Below, one piece after another: positions 49,762-58,426 of a stretch of DNA of 64,000 nucleotides. Position 1 is the stretch's first letter. The number at the start of each line of letters is the position of its first letter. The stretch is taken from contig NZ_CP032155.1 of NCBI RefSeq assembly GCF_008329905.1, forward strand, positions 2,542,001-2,606,000, read 5' to 3'. This DNA is from Mycobacterium sp. ELW1 (GTDB lineage Bacteria > Actinomycetota > Actinomycetes > Mycobacteriales > Mycobacteriaceae). Under the pieces are notes generated by a model. That model was not told the origin of the DNA and did not search any database. It was given only the letters and a program-made list of their open reading frames with translations. Both the position numbers and the translations under genes were made by a program.

Positions 49762-51367
49762 GACTCACCGACTCGATCCTCGGCAGCCGGGCGACGAACA
49801 AGGCGCCGCCACCGTCGGCGTCGTGCACCTCGGCGGTACCGCCGTGCTGGGCGGTGATCAGCCGCACGAGCGCCAGGCCGATTCCACGACCGCCGGGAAC
49901 ATCGGGCTTCGACGTCACGCCCCGGGAGAAGATCTGGCTGCGTTGTGCTTGCGGCACACCGGGTCCGGAGTCGGCGACCTCGATGGTCAGGCCGTCGGCG
50001 TCGTCGATCCGGACCTCGACGCGTGAGGCGACGGTGCCCTCGGATACGTCGACGGCGTTGTCGACCAGGTTTCCCAGCACGGTGATGACGTCGGTCGCCA
50101 GTGCCGGGCTCAGCGCCGCCAGGTGCGAGTCGTCGGCCAGTTGCAGCGACACGCCGCTCTCGGCGGCCAGGGTGGTCTTCGCGATCAGCAGCGCCGCCAC
50201 GGCGGGGTCCGAAATGTGCTGTGTGACAGCAGCGTCGATCTCGGCCCGGCGACGGGTCAACGCGCCGACCAGATCCCGCACCGAGTCGTACTCGCCAAGT
50301 TGGACCAGTCCGGAGATGGTGTGCAGTTGGTTGGCGAATTCGTGGGTCTGCGCGCGCAGCGTGTCGGTCACGCTCTTGTGTGAGGACAGCTGGCCCTGCA
50401 TCGACGCCAGCTCGGTGCTGTCGCGCATGGTGGTGACCGTACCGATGCGCTGACCCTGGCTGGTCGCCGCCCGCCGGTTGAGCGCCAGCACCCGATTCGG
50501 CGTGGCGATGACGACGTCGTGACCGTCCTCGCCGGACACCAGGAAGTCGGCGACGGCCGGGTCGATACCGGCGTCGCGGACCAGCCGGTTGACGGCGTCG
50601 GCGCCGATACCCAGCAGTTCCTGGGCGCTGTCGTTGACCACCGTGATCACCCCGTCGGTGTTCACTCCGATCACACCCTCACGAATGCTGTGCAGCAACG
50701 CTTCTCGATGTTCGGCCAGCCCCGCGATCTCGGCGACCTCCAGACCGCGGGTGTGCCGTTTGATCCGCCGCGACAACAACCACGACGCGACCAGGCCCAG
50801 CGCCGCCCCCAGACCGAGATACGCCAGCAGCCGCTCACCCGCGCCGCTGAGCAGCTGCCAGACCGAGGGATAGGGCTCGCTGACCGACACCACCGACAGC
50901 ACCGCCCCGTCGGTGGACAGGATGGGGACTTGGCCGGCCAACGTGTGGCGGCCGTTGATGTCGAGGTCGCCGAACCAGGCCCTGCCCTCCACGACCCGCG
51001 ACGGCCCGAAGTCCGCGGTGCGGCCCACCCGCGACGGGTCGGTGGACACTCGCACCCGTCCGGACGGGTCGATGATCTCGGCGAGCCCGGCCCCGGACAG
51101 CGCCACCGCCCGGTCGACGTCCGGCGCCAGGATCTGGGACGCGAAGGGGTCGCCGTACCGGTCCCGCACGAGCGGTGTCGACGCCACGTTCTCGGCGACG
51201 GCGATCATCCGCTGCCCGCGCACGTCGCGGAACTCCTTGGTCGACTGGGCGATCGACACCGCCCCCACGGCGACCAGCACGACCGCCACCACGAGCAACT
51301 GGAAGGCGAGGAACTGGCCCGCGAGGCTGCGGCCGCTACGTACCAGCGATGACCACAACGACCACAA
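49754..51367 (-). CDS. CitA/DcuS-family sensor histidine kinase
   Basis: 537 residues if TTG 51367 is used; the exact start is uncertain. Membrane helix near 17-40, an extracytoplasmic PDC/Cache sensor (about 45-175), a second helix (about 180-200), a PAS domain (about 220-320), the phospho-acceptor His342 in QTHEFANQLH, and a C-terminal ATPase domain (NLVDNAVD, DSGPGVP, GGRGIGLALV). Such kinases sense di- or tricarboxylates outside the cell. Divergent from tctC across 102 bases. Confidence 0.92.
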   Translation of the reverse strand: MWSLWSSLVRSGRSLAGQFLAFQLLVVAVVLVAVGAVSIAQSTKEFRDVRGQRMIAVAENVASTPLVRDRYGDPFASQILAPDVDRAVALSGAGLAEIIDPSGRVRVSTDPSRVGRTADFGPSRVVEGRAWFGDLDINGRHTLAGQVPILSTDGAVLSVVSVSEPYPSVWQLLSGAGERLLAYLGLGAALGLVASWLLSRRIKRHTRGLEVAEIAGLAEHREALLHSIREGVIGVNTDGVITVVNDSAQELLGIGADAVNRLVRDAGIDPAVADFLVSGEDGHDVVIATPNRVLALNRRAATSQGQRIGTVTTMRDSTELASMQGQLSSHKSVTDTLRAQTHEFANQLHTISGLVQLGEYDSVRDLVGALTRRRAEIDAAVTQHISDPAVAALLIAKTTLAAESGVSLQLADDSHLAALSPALATDVITVLGNLVDNAVDVSEGTVASRVEVRIDDADGLTIEVADSGPGVPQAQRSQIFSRGVTSKPDVPGGRGIGLALVRLITAQHGGTAEVHDADGGGALFVARLPRIESVSHA

Positions 51368-51386
51368 CTTCCTCTGCGTCCGAAAG

Positions 51387-51402
51387 AGTGACTGCCGTCA
51401 CT
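51387..51402. promoter_or_regulatory. 6-4-6 palindrome between histidine kinase and tctC
   Basis: Arms AGTGAC (51387-51392) and GTCACT (51397-51402) around TGCC. It sits in the divergent promoter region, 68 bases before the tctC start and 20 from the kinase start. A good candidate for the response-regulator site. A further palindrome CACATGTG lies at 51427-51434. Confidence 0.55.
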
Positions 51403-51469
51403 TCCTCGACCAGTATTGCTGAACATCACATGTGGACGAACTCTTCCCAGAAGGAAACGGGGTCGACGA

Positions 51470-52459
51470 ATGGTGCGACGACGCACGAAGCGGTTCGCGG
51501 TGATCGCCACCGTGCTGGCCGTGACGTTGCTGCTCGCCGGTTGCGGCGTGACGCGGGGCGATGACCCGTCCGGGCTGCACCGCCTGCGGATGATGGTGCC
51601 GAACAGCCCCGGTGGCGGCTACGACCTGACGGCGCGAACGGCCGTGAAGATCATGGAGGACCGCGACATCACCGGGCGCGTCGAGGTGTTCAACGTCCTC
51701 GGCGCCGGCGGCACCGTGGCGATGGCGCGGCTCATGAACGAGCGGGGCAACAACGACCTGATGATGACGATGGGCCTCGGCGTCGTGGGCGCCACCTATA
51801 CCAACGGGTCCAAGGTCAAGGCCTCCGATGCCACCGCGATCGCCAAGTTGATCGAGGATCCGGGCGCGATCTTCGTGCCCGCCGATTCGCCGTTCACGAC
51901 GGTGCAGGACTTCGTCGCGGCCTGGAAAGCCGATCCGAGCAGGATGACGATCGGCGGGGGATCCTCACCGGGCGGACCCGATCACCTGTTCCCGATGGAA
52001 GTCGCCAAGAAGGTCGGCGTCGACCCGAAACAGGTCAACTTCATCACCTACGACGGCGGCGGAGACCTGCTGACCGCACTGCTCGGCAAGAAGATCACTG
52101 TCGGTACCTCCAGCCCGGGCGAACTCATCGACCAGATCGAGGCGGGCCAGCTGCGGGTGCTCGCGGTGTCCAGCGATCAGCGCGTGGAGGGCATCGATGC
52201 GCCGACGCTCAAGGAGTCCGGCATCGATCTGACCTTCGCCAACTGGCGCGGTGTCCTTGCGCCGCCGGGTATTTCGGACAGCGCCAAGAACGACATGGTC
52301 AAGGCGCTCGAAGAGATGCACGCCACGAAGGAATGGAAAGAGGCGTTGGCCAAGAACGGTTGGACAGACGCCTTCGTGACCGGTGCGCAGTTCGAACAAT
52401 TTCTCAAAGACCAGGACAACCGGGTCTCGTCGACGCTGACCGAATTGGGGCTGCTGTGA
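51470..52459 (+). CDS. tctC: Tripartite tricarboxylate transporter substrate-binding lipoprotein (TctC)
   Basis: 329 residues from ATG 51470; upstream in-frame ATG at 51416 would spoil the signal. The signal peptide ends in lipobox LLAGC with Cys25 as lipid anchor. TctC/Bug-family hallmarks are MMVPNSPGGGYDLTARTA, NVLGAGGTVAMARL and the domain-two segment ITYDGGGDLLTALLGKKI. It captures an organic anion in the envelope for TctAB; ligand identity is unknown. First gene of tctC-tctB-tctA-usp. Confidence 0.93.
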   Translation: MVRRRTKRFAVIATVLAVTLLLAGCGVTRGDDPSGLHRLRMMVPNSPGGGYDLTARTAVKIMEDRDITGRVEVFNVLGAGGTVAMARLMNERGNNDLMMTMGLGVVGATYTNGSKVKASDATAIAKLIEDPGAIFVPADSPFTTVQDFVAAWKADPSRMTIGGGSSPGGPDHLFPMEVAKKVGVDPKQVNFITYDGGGDLLTALLGKKITVGTSSPGELIDQIEAGQLRVLAVSSDQRVEGIDAPTLKESGIDLTFANWRGVLAPPGISDSAKNDMVKALEEMHATKEWKEALAKNGWTDAFVTGAQFEQFLKDQDNRVSSTLTELGLL

Positions 52460-52974
52460 GCATTGATGAGAAACAAGCAGAGCCGGACGGCCGGTCCGAT
52501 TATGCGCAGTACATCGTGGTCGCCGTGCTGGCGATCGTCGGCGGATTCCTGGTCTACAGCGGGCCGACCTTGGACGAGGGTTTCGCCAAGGTGGATCCCG
52601 TTGGGCCCAAGTTTTTTCCGTTGGTCATCGGTGTGGCGGCGCTGCTGCTGGCGGTGATCCTGGCCGTCGCCATCCCGCGCGGCAGCAAGGGCGAGGCCGA
52701 CGCGGGCGAGGACATCGATCCCGAGGCGCCGGGGGACTGGCGCACCGTCGGTCTGCTCGTCGCGCTGTTCGTCGCGATGATCCTGTTGGTCAACCCGGTG
52801 GGTTGGGTGATCACCAGCGCGCTGTTCTTCGCCGGTGCGGCAACGGTTCTGGGCGCCAAGCACTACGTGCGCAACATCGTCATCGGTGTCGTCCTCGCAC
52901 TGGCCAGCTTCTACGCGTTCTACTCCGGGCTCGGAATCCCGCTGCCCGCAGGCATCTTGGACGGGATTCTGTAG
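52456..52974 (+). CDS. tctB: Tripartite tricarboxylate transporter small membrane subunit (TctB)
   Basis: 172 residues from GTG 52456, overlapping the tctC stop (GTGA). Four membrane segments with the family pattern VGPKFFPLVIGVAALLLAV and a final GIPLPAGILDGIL. It pairs with TctA to form the channel of the secondary transporter. Confidence 0.9.
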   Translation: MSIDEKQAEPDGRSDYAQYIVVAVLAIVGGFLVYSGPTLDEGFAKVDPVGPKFFPLVIGVAALLLAVILAVAIPRGSKGEADAGEDIDPEAPGDWRTVGLLVALFVAMILLVNPVGWVITSALFFAGAATVLGAKHYVRNIVIGVVLALASFYAFYSGLGIPLPAGILDGIL

Positions 52975-54516
52975 ATGGACAACCTCAACTGGCTGCTGCA
53001 AGGTTTCGCCGAGGCGGCGACGCCGATGAACCTGCTCTACGCCGTGATCGGGGTGCTGCTGGGCACCGCGGTCGGGGTGCTGCCCGGCATCGGGCCCGCC
53101 ATGACGGTGGCGCTGCTGCTGCCCATCACCTACAACGTCAGCCCCAGTGCGGCGTTCATCATGTTCGCCGGCATCTTCTACGGCGGTATGTACGGCGGAT
53201 CCACCACGTCGATCCTGCTGAACACACCGGGGGAGTCGTCCTCGGTGATCACCGCCATCGAAGGCAACAAGATGGCGAAAGCGGGCCGAGCCGCGCAGGC
53301 ATTGGCCACCGCGGCCATCGGCTCGTTCGTCGCCGGGACCATCGGCACGGTGCTGCTGGCCGCGTTCGCGCCCGCGATCTCCCGGTTCGCCGTCACCCTC
53401 GGCGCGCCGTCGTACCTGGCGATCATGCTCTTCGCGCTGGTGGCGGTGACCGCGGTACTGGGCTCGTCGAAGCTGCGCGGTGCCATCTCGCTGGTGCTCG
53501 GCCTGGCGATCGGCATCGTCGGCATCGACTTCCTGACCGGGCAGCCACGGGCCACGTTCGGTATCCCGCAGCTCTCCGACGGTATTGACATCGTGGTGAT
53601 CGCCGTCGCGATTTTCGCTGTGGGAGAGGCGCTCTGGGTGGCCGCGCATCTACGGCGCAGGCCCGCCGACGTGATCCCGGTCGGGCGGCCGTGGATGGGC
53701 CGTGATGACTGGCGGCGGTCCTGGAAGCCGTGGTTGCGCGGCACCGCGTTCGGGTTCCCGTTCGGTGCGCTCCCCGCAGGCGGTGCCGAGCTGCCCACGT
53801 TCCTGAGCTACATCACCGAGAAAAAGCTGTCCAAGCATCCGGAGGAGTTCGGCCGGGGCGCCATCGAAGGGGTGGCCGGACCCGAGGCGGCCAACAACGC
53901 TTCGGCCGCAGGCACTCTGGTGCCGATGCTGTCGCTGGGCCTGCCGACCAACGCCACCGCCGCGGTCATGCTCACCGCCTTCGTCTCCTACGGGATTCAG
54001 CCCGGGCCAACGCTGTTCAGCAAGGAACCGCTGCTGATCTGGACGCTGATCGCCAGCTTGTTCATCGGCAACTTCCTGCTGTTGGTGCTCAACCTGCCGC
54101 TGGCGCCGCTGTGGGCCAAGCTGCTGCGCACGCCGCGGCCGTACCTGTATGCCGGCATCCTGTTCTTCGCCACGCTCGGGGCGTTCGCGGTGAACATCCA
54201 GCCGCTGGATCTGGCACTGCTGCTGCTGTTCGGAGTGCTCGGCCTGATGATGCGCAGGTTCGGGCTGCCGGTGCTGCCGCTGATCATCGGCGTCATCCTG
54301 GGCCCGCGCATCGAACGCCAACTGCGCCAGAGCCTGCAGCTCGGCGGCGGCGACTGGTCGAGCCTGTTCACCGAACCGGTCGCGATCGTCACCTACGTGT
54401 GTATGGCCGTGCTGCTGATCATCCCGCTGGTGCTGCGGCTGCTGCACCGCGACGAAGAGACGCTGTTGGTCGTCGAGGACGACAAGGATCAGAGAGAGAA
54501 GGCGCAGACGTCATGA
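52975..54516 (+). CDS. tctA: Tripartite tricarboxylate transporter large membrane subunit (TctA)
   Basis: 513 residues, ATG immediately after the tctB stop. Ten to twelve membrane helices; signature loops [17 protein letters not shown] and [19 protein letters not shown], with the repeat [11 protein letters not shown] and [23 protein letters not shown]. It carries organic acids with ion symport. Its stop overlaps the universal-stress-protein gene (ATGA), a coupling seen in several actinobacterial tct operons. Confidence 0.94.
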   Translation: MDNLNWLLQGFAEAATPMNLLYAVIGVLLGTAVGVLPGIGPAMTVALLLPITYNVSPSAAFIMFAGIFYGGMYGGSTTSILLNTPGESSSVITAIEGNKMAKAGRAAQALATAAIGSFVAGTIGTVLLAAFAPAISRFAVTLGAPSYLAIMLFALVAVTAVLGSSKLRGAISLVLGLAIGIVGIDFLTGQPRATFGIPQLSDGIDIVVIAVAIFAVGEALWVAAHLRRRPADVIPVGRPWMGRDDWRRSWKPWLRGTAFGFPFGALPAGGAELPTFLSYITEKKLSKHPEEFGRGAIEGVAGPEAANNASAAGTLVPMLSLGLPTNATAAVMLTAFVSYGIQPGPTLFSKEPLLIWTLIASLFIGNFLLLVLNLPLAPLWAKLLRTPRPYLYAGILFFATLGAFAVNIQPLDLALLLLFGVLGLMMRRFGLPVLPLIIGVILGPRIERQLRQSLQLGGGDWSSLFTEPVAIVTYVCMAVLLIIPLVLRLLHRDEETLLVVEDDKDQREKAQTS

Positions 54517-54899
54517 TCGTCGTGGGATACACCAACGACCAGCACGGCCTGGCGGCGGTGGACGCCGGCATCGCCGAGGCCACCCTGCGCAACACGGACC
54601 TGCTGGTGGTCAACTCGACGCCGGGGGACTCTTACGTCGACGCCGCGTTCGCCCAGCCCGGGCAGGTGCGCACCATCACCGAACACCTACGCGAGAGCGG
54701 GGTGAGCTTCGAGCTCTCGCAGCCGGTGGGGGTGTACGCCGCCGACGCGCTGCTGCAGGCGATGGAGCGCCCCGATGCCGAACTCCTGGTGATCGGCCTG
54801 CGGCATCGCAATCCTGTCGGCAAACTGCTCCTCGGCAGCGTGGCGCAACAAGTGCTGATGGAGTGCCCGAAACCTGTGCTCGCGGTCAAGGCTGGCTAA
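54513..54899 (+). CDS. Universal stress protein family
   Basis: 128 residues from ATG 54513. The Rossmann-like start MIVVGYTND and the late nucleotide-binding pattern [21 protein letters not shown] (G-x2-G-x9-G[S/T]-like) mark it as UspA type, probably ATP-binding. Coupled to tctA, where it may tune transporter activity or energy status; that role is an inference from position. Confidence 0.87.
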   Translation: MIVVGYTNDQHGLAAVDAGIAEATLRNTDLLVVNSTPGDSYVDAAFAQPGQVRTITEHLRESGVSFELSQPVGVYAADALLQAMERPDAELLVIGLRHRNPVGKLLLGSVAQQVLMECPKPVLAVKAG

Positions 54900-54908
54900 T
54901 AACGAATA

Positions 54909-55910
54909 ATGGATGTCATGGACATCAGCGGATCGGTCTGGTTCATCACGTGCGCGGTCATCATCGGGCTGTTCGTGTTCGACTTCTACGCCCACGTGCG
55001 GGTGCCGCACGAACCCACGTTCAAAGAGTCCGCGATCTGGTCGTCGGTGTACATCGGGCTGGCGGTGGCGTTCGGGTTCGTCGTGTGGTGGCTGTGGGGC
55101 GGGACGTTCGCCGGCGAGTACTTCGCCGGGTACGTCACCGAGAAGGCGCTGTCCGTCGACAACCTGTTCGTGTTCACGATCATCATGGCCACGTTCGCGG
55201 TGCCACGGGAATTCCAGCAGAAGCTGCTGCTGATCGGGATCGTGCTGGCGCTGGTGATGCGGGCCGGGTTCATCGCCGTCGGTGCCGCGGCCATCAGCAC
55301 GTTCAGCTGGGTGTTCTACCTCTTCGGGGTCTTCCTGGTGCTGACCGCGATCAAGCTGGCGAAGGAGGCCGGTCACGAGAAGGAGGTCGAGGAGAAGCGC
55401 GACAGCCGCATCATCGCGCTGGTCCGCCGTCTCGTCCCGACGACCGACACCTACGACGGCGACAAGTTCCTCACCAAGGTCGACGGTAGCCGCGCCGTCA
55501 CACCGATGTTGTTGGCGCTGATCGCGATCGGCTTCACCGACGTGCTGTTCGCCCTCGACTCGATCCCGGCGATCTACGGCCTGACCGAGCAGCCCTACAT
55601 CGTGTTCACCGCCAATGCGTTCGCTTTGATGGGGTTGCGGCAGCTGTACTTCCTGATCGGCGGTCTGCTGGACCGGCTCATCTACCTGTCGTACGGGTTG
55701 TCGCTGATCCTGGCGTTCATCGGCGTCAAGCTCGTGCTGCACGCGCTGCACGAGAACACGCTGCCGTTCATCAACGGCGGCGAGCACGTCAAGGTCCCCG
55801 AGATCTCGACGGGCATGTCGATCAGCGTGATCGGGGTGGTGCTGCTGGTGACGACGGTGGCGAGCCTGGCGAAGACGCGGGGACGCACGACATCGACTAA
55901 CCCGGTCTAG
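54909..55910 (+). CDS. TerC-family integral membrane protein
   Basis: 333 residues, about eight membrane segments. Family landmarks are the acidic pairs in EKALSVDNLFVF and IGFTDVLFALDSIPAIYG, which bind divalent metal. TerC/Alx proteins move Mn2+ or support metal loading of exported proteins. An in-frame ATG four codons on is possible as start. It ends two bases before a convergent membrane-protein gene. Linked to usp by a 9-base gap, so it may be read through from the tct operon. Confidence 0.91.
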   Translation: MDVMDISGSVWFITCAVIIGLFVFDFYAHVRVPHEPTFKESAIWSSVYIGLAVAFGFVVWWLWGGTFAGEYFAGYVTEKALSVDNLFVFTIIMATFAVPREFQQKLLLIGIVLALVMRAGFIAVGAAAISTFSWVFYLFGVFLVLTAIKLAKEAGHEKEVEEKRDSRIIALVRRLVPTTDTYDGDKFLTKVDGSRAVTPMLLALIAIGFTDVLFALDSIPAIYGLTEQPYIVFTANAFALMGLRQLYFLIGGLLDRLIYLSYGLSLILAFIGVKLVLHALHENTLPFINGGEHVKVPEISTGMSISVIGVVLLVTTVASLAKTRGRTTSTNPV

Positions 55911-55912
55911 AT

Positions 55913-56428
55913 CTACCTTGCGGGGCGGGTGGTGACTGTCGACCTGATTGCCACGCCCGCCAGGCGGACCCCGTACGCAACCGCGCTCGCGCCGAACAGC
56001 GCTGCCGTCAGCAGAAGCCAGCGTCCCAGATAGGGGGCTTGGGTCAAACCGGTGGCCGCATGAAAGTTTGGCGCGCCCTGCTCGATGATGCCGGGCAGGA
56101 AGACGACAAATGTCAACGCCGCACCCATAAGAGGCACGCGTACGTAGTTGATCAGTGGTACACGGGTCTTGGCAGGACGGTGACGGAGTGCGCCCACCAG
56201 GACGCGATCGACGAGCGAATACCCGGGGAACAGCACAAGATCGTGAGCGACGATGGCCGCGGCGAACCAGACCGCGATGGACTGCCACCAGGTGGTGGGA
56301 TTCCACAGCTGCGCAGGACCCAAAGTGACGAGAACATAAGTGAATAACGCGAATCCGGCTGTCAAGGTGAGCAGATGGAACGGGTGCGAGCCATAGACCT
56401 CGCGGAACACCGATGGGGACGATGACAT
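55913..56428 (-). CDS. Membrane protein of unknown function
   Basis: 171 residues from ATG 56428 (MSSSPSVFRE); the start lies one base after the stop of the molybdoenzyme gene. Four to five membrane helices, with HPFHLLTL, HDLVLFPGYSLVDR and NYVRVPLMGAAL loops. The family was not recognised. Coupling to the cytochrome-molybdoenzyme fusion suggests an accessory membrane subunit or quinone-side partner. Confidence 0.75.
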   Translation of the reverse strand: MSSSPSVFREVYGSHPFHLLTLTAGFALFTYVLVTLGPAQLWNPTTWWQSIAVWFAAAIVAHDLVLFPGYSLVDRVLVGALRHRPAKTRVPLINYVRVPLMGAALTFVVFLPGIIEQGAPNFHAATGLTQAPYLGRWLLLTAALFGASAVAYGVRLAGVAIRSTVTTRPAR

Positions 56429-56429
56429 G

Positions 56430-57704
56430 TCACCCCGCCCTGAAGTCGATCGATGTGACCCATTTGGTGCTGTGCACACCGGGCAGCGCCGGCACGATGA
56501 TGCGCGCGGGATACCCGTGATCGGGGGATAGGTCTACGCCATTGACTTTCAGCGCCAACAACGAATCCTGGTGCGACACCTGGTTTCCCTGGAGTGTGGC
56601 CTGGTTGAAGCCGTACCGCTCGAGGGAGCGGACGTAGGCCGAGACCGGATTGGGTACGCCCGCCAACACGGCCAGATTGCGCAACGGTACGCCCGTCCAG
56701 CGCTGAGTGCTCGACCATCCCTCCACACAGGCGATCGGCAACGTGGCGGTGTGCTGCGTCATCGCCAGCAGCGCCGCGCGATCGACCACCACCGCACGTG
56801 TCCCACCCGTCAAGGTCAGCCGCCAGACGTCACCTGTGGCGCGAGGATCGATCAGGGATGCGGCGAATGTCTTGTTCACTTCGAAGTCATTCGGTCCGTC
56901 GCCCAGGTCCCGGCCCCGTGGCAGGAGCAGTGCGGCGTACCGGGTGAACCCTCCGATCGTCTGCCCCGCGGTGATCACCGCCATGAACACCGAAGCCGCG
57001 CCGACGAGAAGCAGTGCACCACGACGACTCACTGTGGCGGGTGCGGGGTCAACAGCAACCAGTCCATCGGAATCCGTTGGTTCCGGCCGGGTTTCGGCTG
57101 TCGAGGTGGCCAGCACCTGACGGAACGGTAGCGAGCGCAGACCGGCCCGCATCTTCGGGATCTTGATGGCGAGGTGGACGAGGAATCCCGCGATGAAGAC
57201 CCAGGCACCGAAATAGTGCGCGGTGTAGAAGCTGAACCCAAAGATGTAGTCGTACTGGATATTGAGTACGCCGGTCACGATTTCGAAGAGAATGCCGCCG
57301 ACCAGCATGATGAGCGACAGACGTTCGACCAACTGGGCCAGCGAGCGCGACGGTGGCCACGAGAAGAAGCGCGGGATCACCGACCACAACTTCGCCAAGA
57401 TGACCGGGATCAGAATGAGGCCCAGTCCCACATGCAAACCCTGGGTGAGCCGATACAACCAGGAGGGGTCGGTCGGCCAGTTGAATGTCGGTAACTTCAG
57501 CAACCCGACGTCGAAAGGTATCGCCTGGCCGAACTGGGGGCCGTAGGCGATATAGGACAGCAGGCCGGTGATGATGACAACGGGCAGGGTGATCAGGAGA
57601 ACCAAGCCCAGTACCGAGGTCAGCCACGGGCCACGCAACGGGCTGCGCCATCGGCGGAGATTAGCAGCGGCCCGGGTGGGGGATGTTTGTCCACGTTGCG
57701 CCAC
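56430..57704 (-). CDS. Cytochrome b561-like / sulfite-oxidase-fold molybdoenzyme fusion
   Basis: 424 residues from GTG 57704; the frame is open to 57818, but that part overlaps the next gene. Four membrane helices (about 20-185) with His91, His163 and His177 as candidate heme b ligands (GLHVGLGL, TAHYFGAW, VHLAIK). Then an internal twin-arginine-like motif SRRGALLLVGAAS (226 on) with a hydrophobic stretch, and a sulfite-oxidase/YedY-type domain with the Mo-ligand candidate Cys326 (IACVEGWS). An exported, membrane-tethered oxidoreductase; the substrate is unknown. Confidence 0.86.
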   Translation of the reverse strand: MAQRGQTSPTRAAANLRRWRSPLRGPWLTSVLGLVLLITLPVVIITGLLSYIAYGPQFGQAIPFDVGLLKLPTFNWPTDPSWLYRLTQGLHVGLGLILIPVILAKLWSVIPRFFSWPPSRSLAQLVERLSLIMLVGGILFEIVTGVLNIQYDYIFGFSFYTAHYFGAWVFIAGFLVHLAIKIPKMRAGLRSLPFRQVLATSTAETRPEPTDSDGLVAVDPAPATVSRRGALLLVGAASVFMAVITAGQTIGGFTRYAALLLPRGRDLGDGPNDFEVNKTFAASLIDPRATGDVWRLTLTGGTRAVVVDRAALLAMTQHTATLPIACVEGWSSTQRWTGVPLRNLAVLAGVPNPVSAYVRSLERYGFNQATLQGNQVSHQDSLLALKVNGVDLSPDHGYPARIIVPALPGVHSTKWVTSIDFRAG

Positions 57705-57774
57705 AGCGCTTTCGGGAACCCGTAACCGCCTGCCTCGACTGGCGGTTCGTCGCGGTTGTCGACGTCCATGCGGG

Positions 57775-58083
57775 CTAGTTGTTGCTGTTCGGGCAGGAGA
57801 GGTCCACGTAGACGACACCGGAGTTGCCCGGGTCCATGCGCATCATCAGGGAGCCGTCGGTCATCATCATGACCGTCAGACCGTGTACGCCGTTGACCGT
57901 GCACCGCGACAGCGCCATGGTCGACGGTCCGTTGAACTGCACGGTGTAACCCTGGTCTTGCAAAGCCTTGACAACATCTGCCGCCGATCCGCTGTTGATC
58001 GGGACGGCCATCGCGACGCCGGCGGTACAGAGGCCGACGCCGGCGGCGATGCTGACTGCGGCAGCGGAAAAGGCGATCTTCAC
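57775..58083 (-). CDS. Small secreted protein
   Basis: 102 residues from GTG 58083, which has a perfect GGAGGAG six bases before it. A Sec signal peptide ends near GVAMA. The mature part is about 80 residues with two Cys (SRCTVNG and LSCPNSN) likely forming a disulfide. Similar small proteins are common in mycobacteria; no function is known. It lies between an ECF sigma/anti-sigma pair and the molybdoenzyme. Confidence 0.78.
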   Translation of the reverse strand: MKIAFSAAAVSIAAGVGLCTAGVAMAVPINSGSAADVVKALQDQGYTVQFNGPSTMALSRCTVNGVHGLTVMMMTDGSLMMRMDPGNSGVVYVDLSCPNSNN

Positions 58084-58186
58084 GGGGAACTCCTCCGGGT
58101 CGTGCGCCGTGGTGGCCAAGGCGCTAGATGGTACGACCTTGAGTCACACGCGAAGACGGATGCGTTACACCGATCTGCGGACGCGT

Positions 58187-58426
58187 TCAGCGCCAGTCGC
58201 GGAAAGCGTTGAGTAGCTTGGCGCGGAAGTCAGGGTCGACGTGTTCATGGCTGATTCGGCCGACCGTCTCGATGGTGACTCGGAATTGCTGCAAGTAGTT
58301 CTCACACCCGTCGCAGTCGAGCAGGTGCATGTCGAAGCGTGACCTGGTTGTCGGGTCCAGCGATCCGTCGAGGTACGCGGTGACGAGTTCGACCAACTTG
58401 CTGCAGTTCATGCCCTTGGCGTTCAT
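58187..58426 (-). CDS. Zinc-finger anti-sigma factor
   Basis: 79 residues from ATG 58426, overlapping the sigma factor stop (ATGA); ATG 58411 is an alternative. The ZAS zinc motif is present: Cys in MNCSKLVELV and the H-x3-C-x2-C of HLLDCDGC. There is no membrane helix, so it is a soluble, possibly redox-responsive anti-sigma. It should bind and hold the ECF sigma factor encoded just upstream. Confidence 0.87.
   Translation of the reverse strand: MNAKGMNCSKLVELVTAYLDGSLDPTTRSRFDMHLLDCDGCENYLQQFRVTIETVGRISHEHVDPDFRAKLLNAFRDWR

Noticed and set aside
57620..57769. An alternative short frame starting ATG 57769 upstream of the molybdoenzyme (MDVDNRDEPPVEAGG)
   Set aside because: It runs in another frame into the first membrane helix region and stops; no homology supports it, though a frameshift near the molybdoenzyme start cannot be fully excluded.
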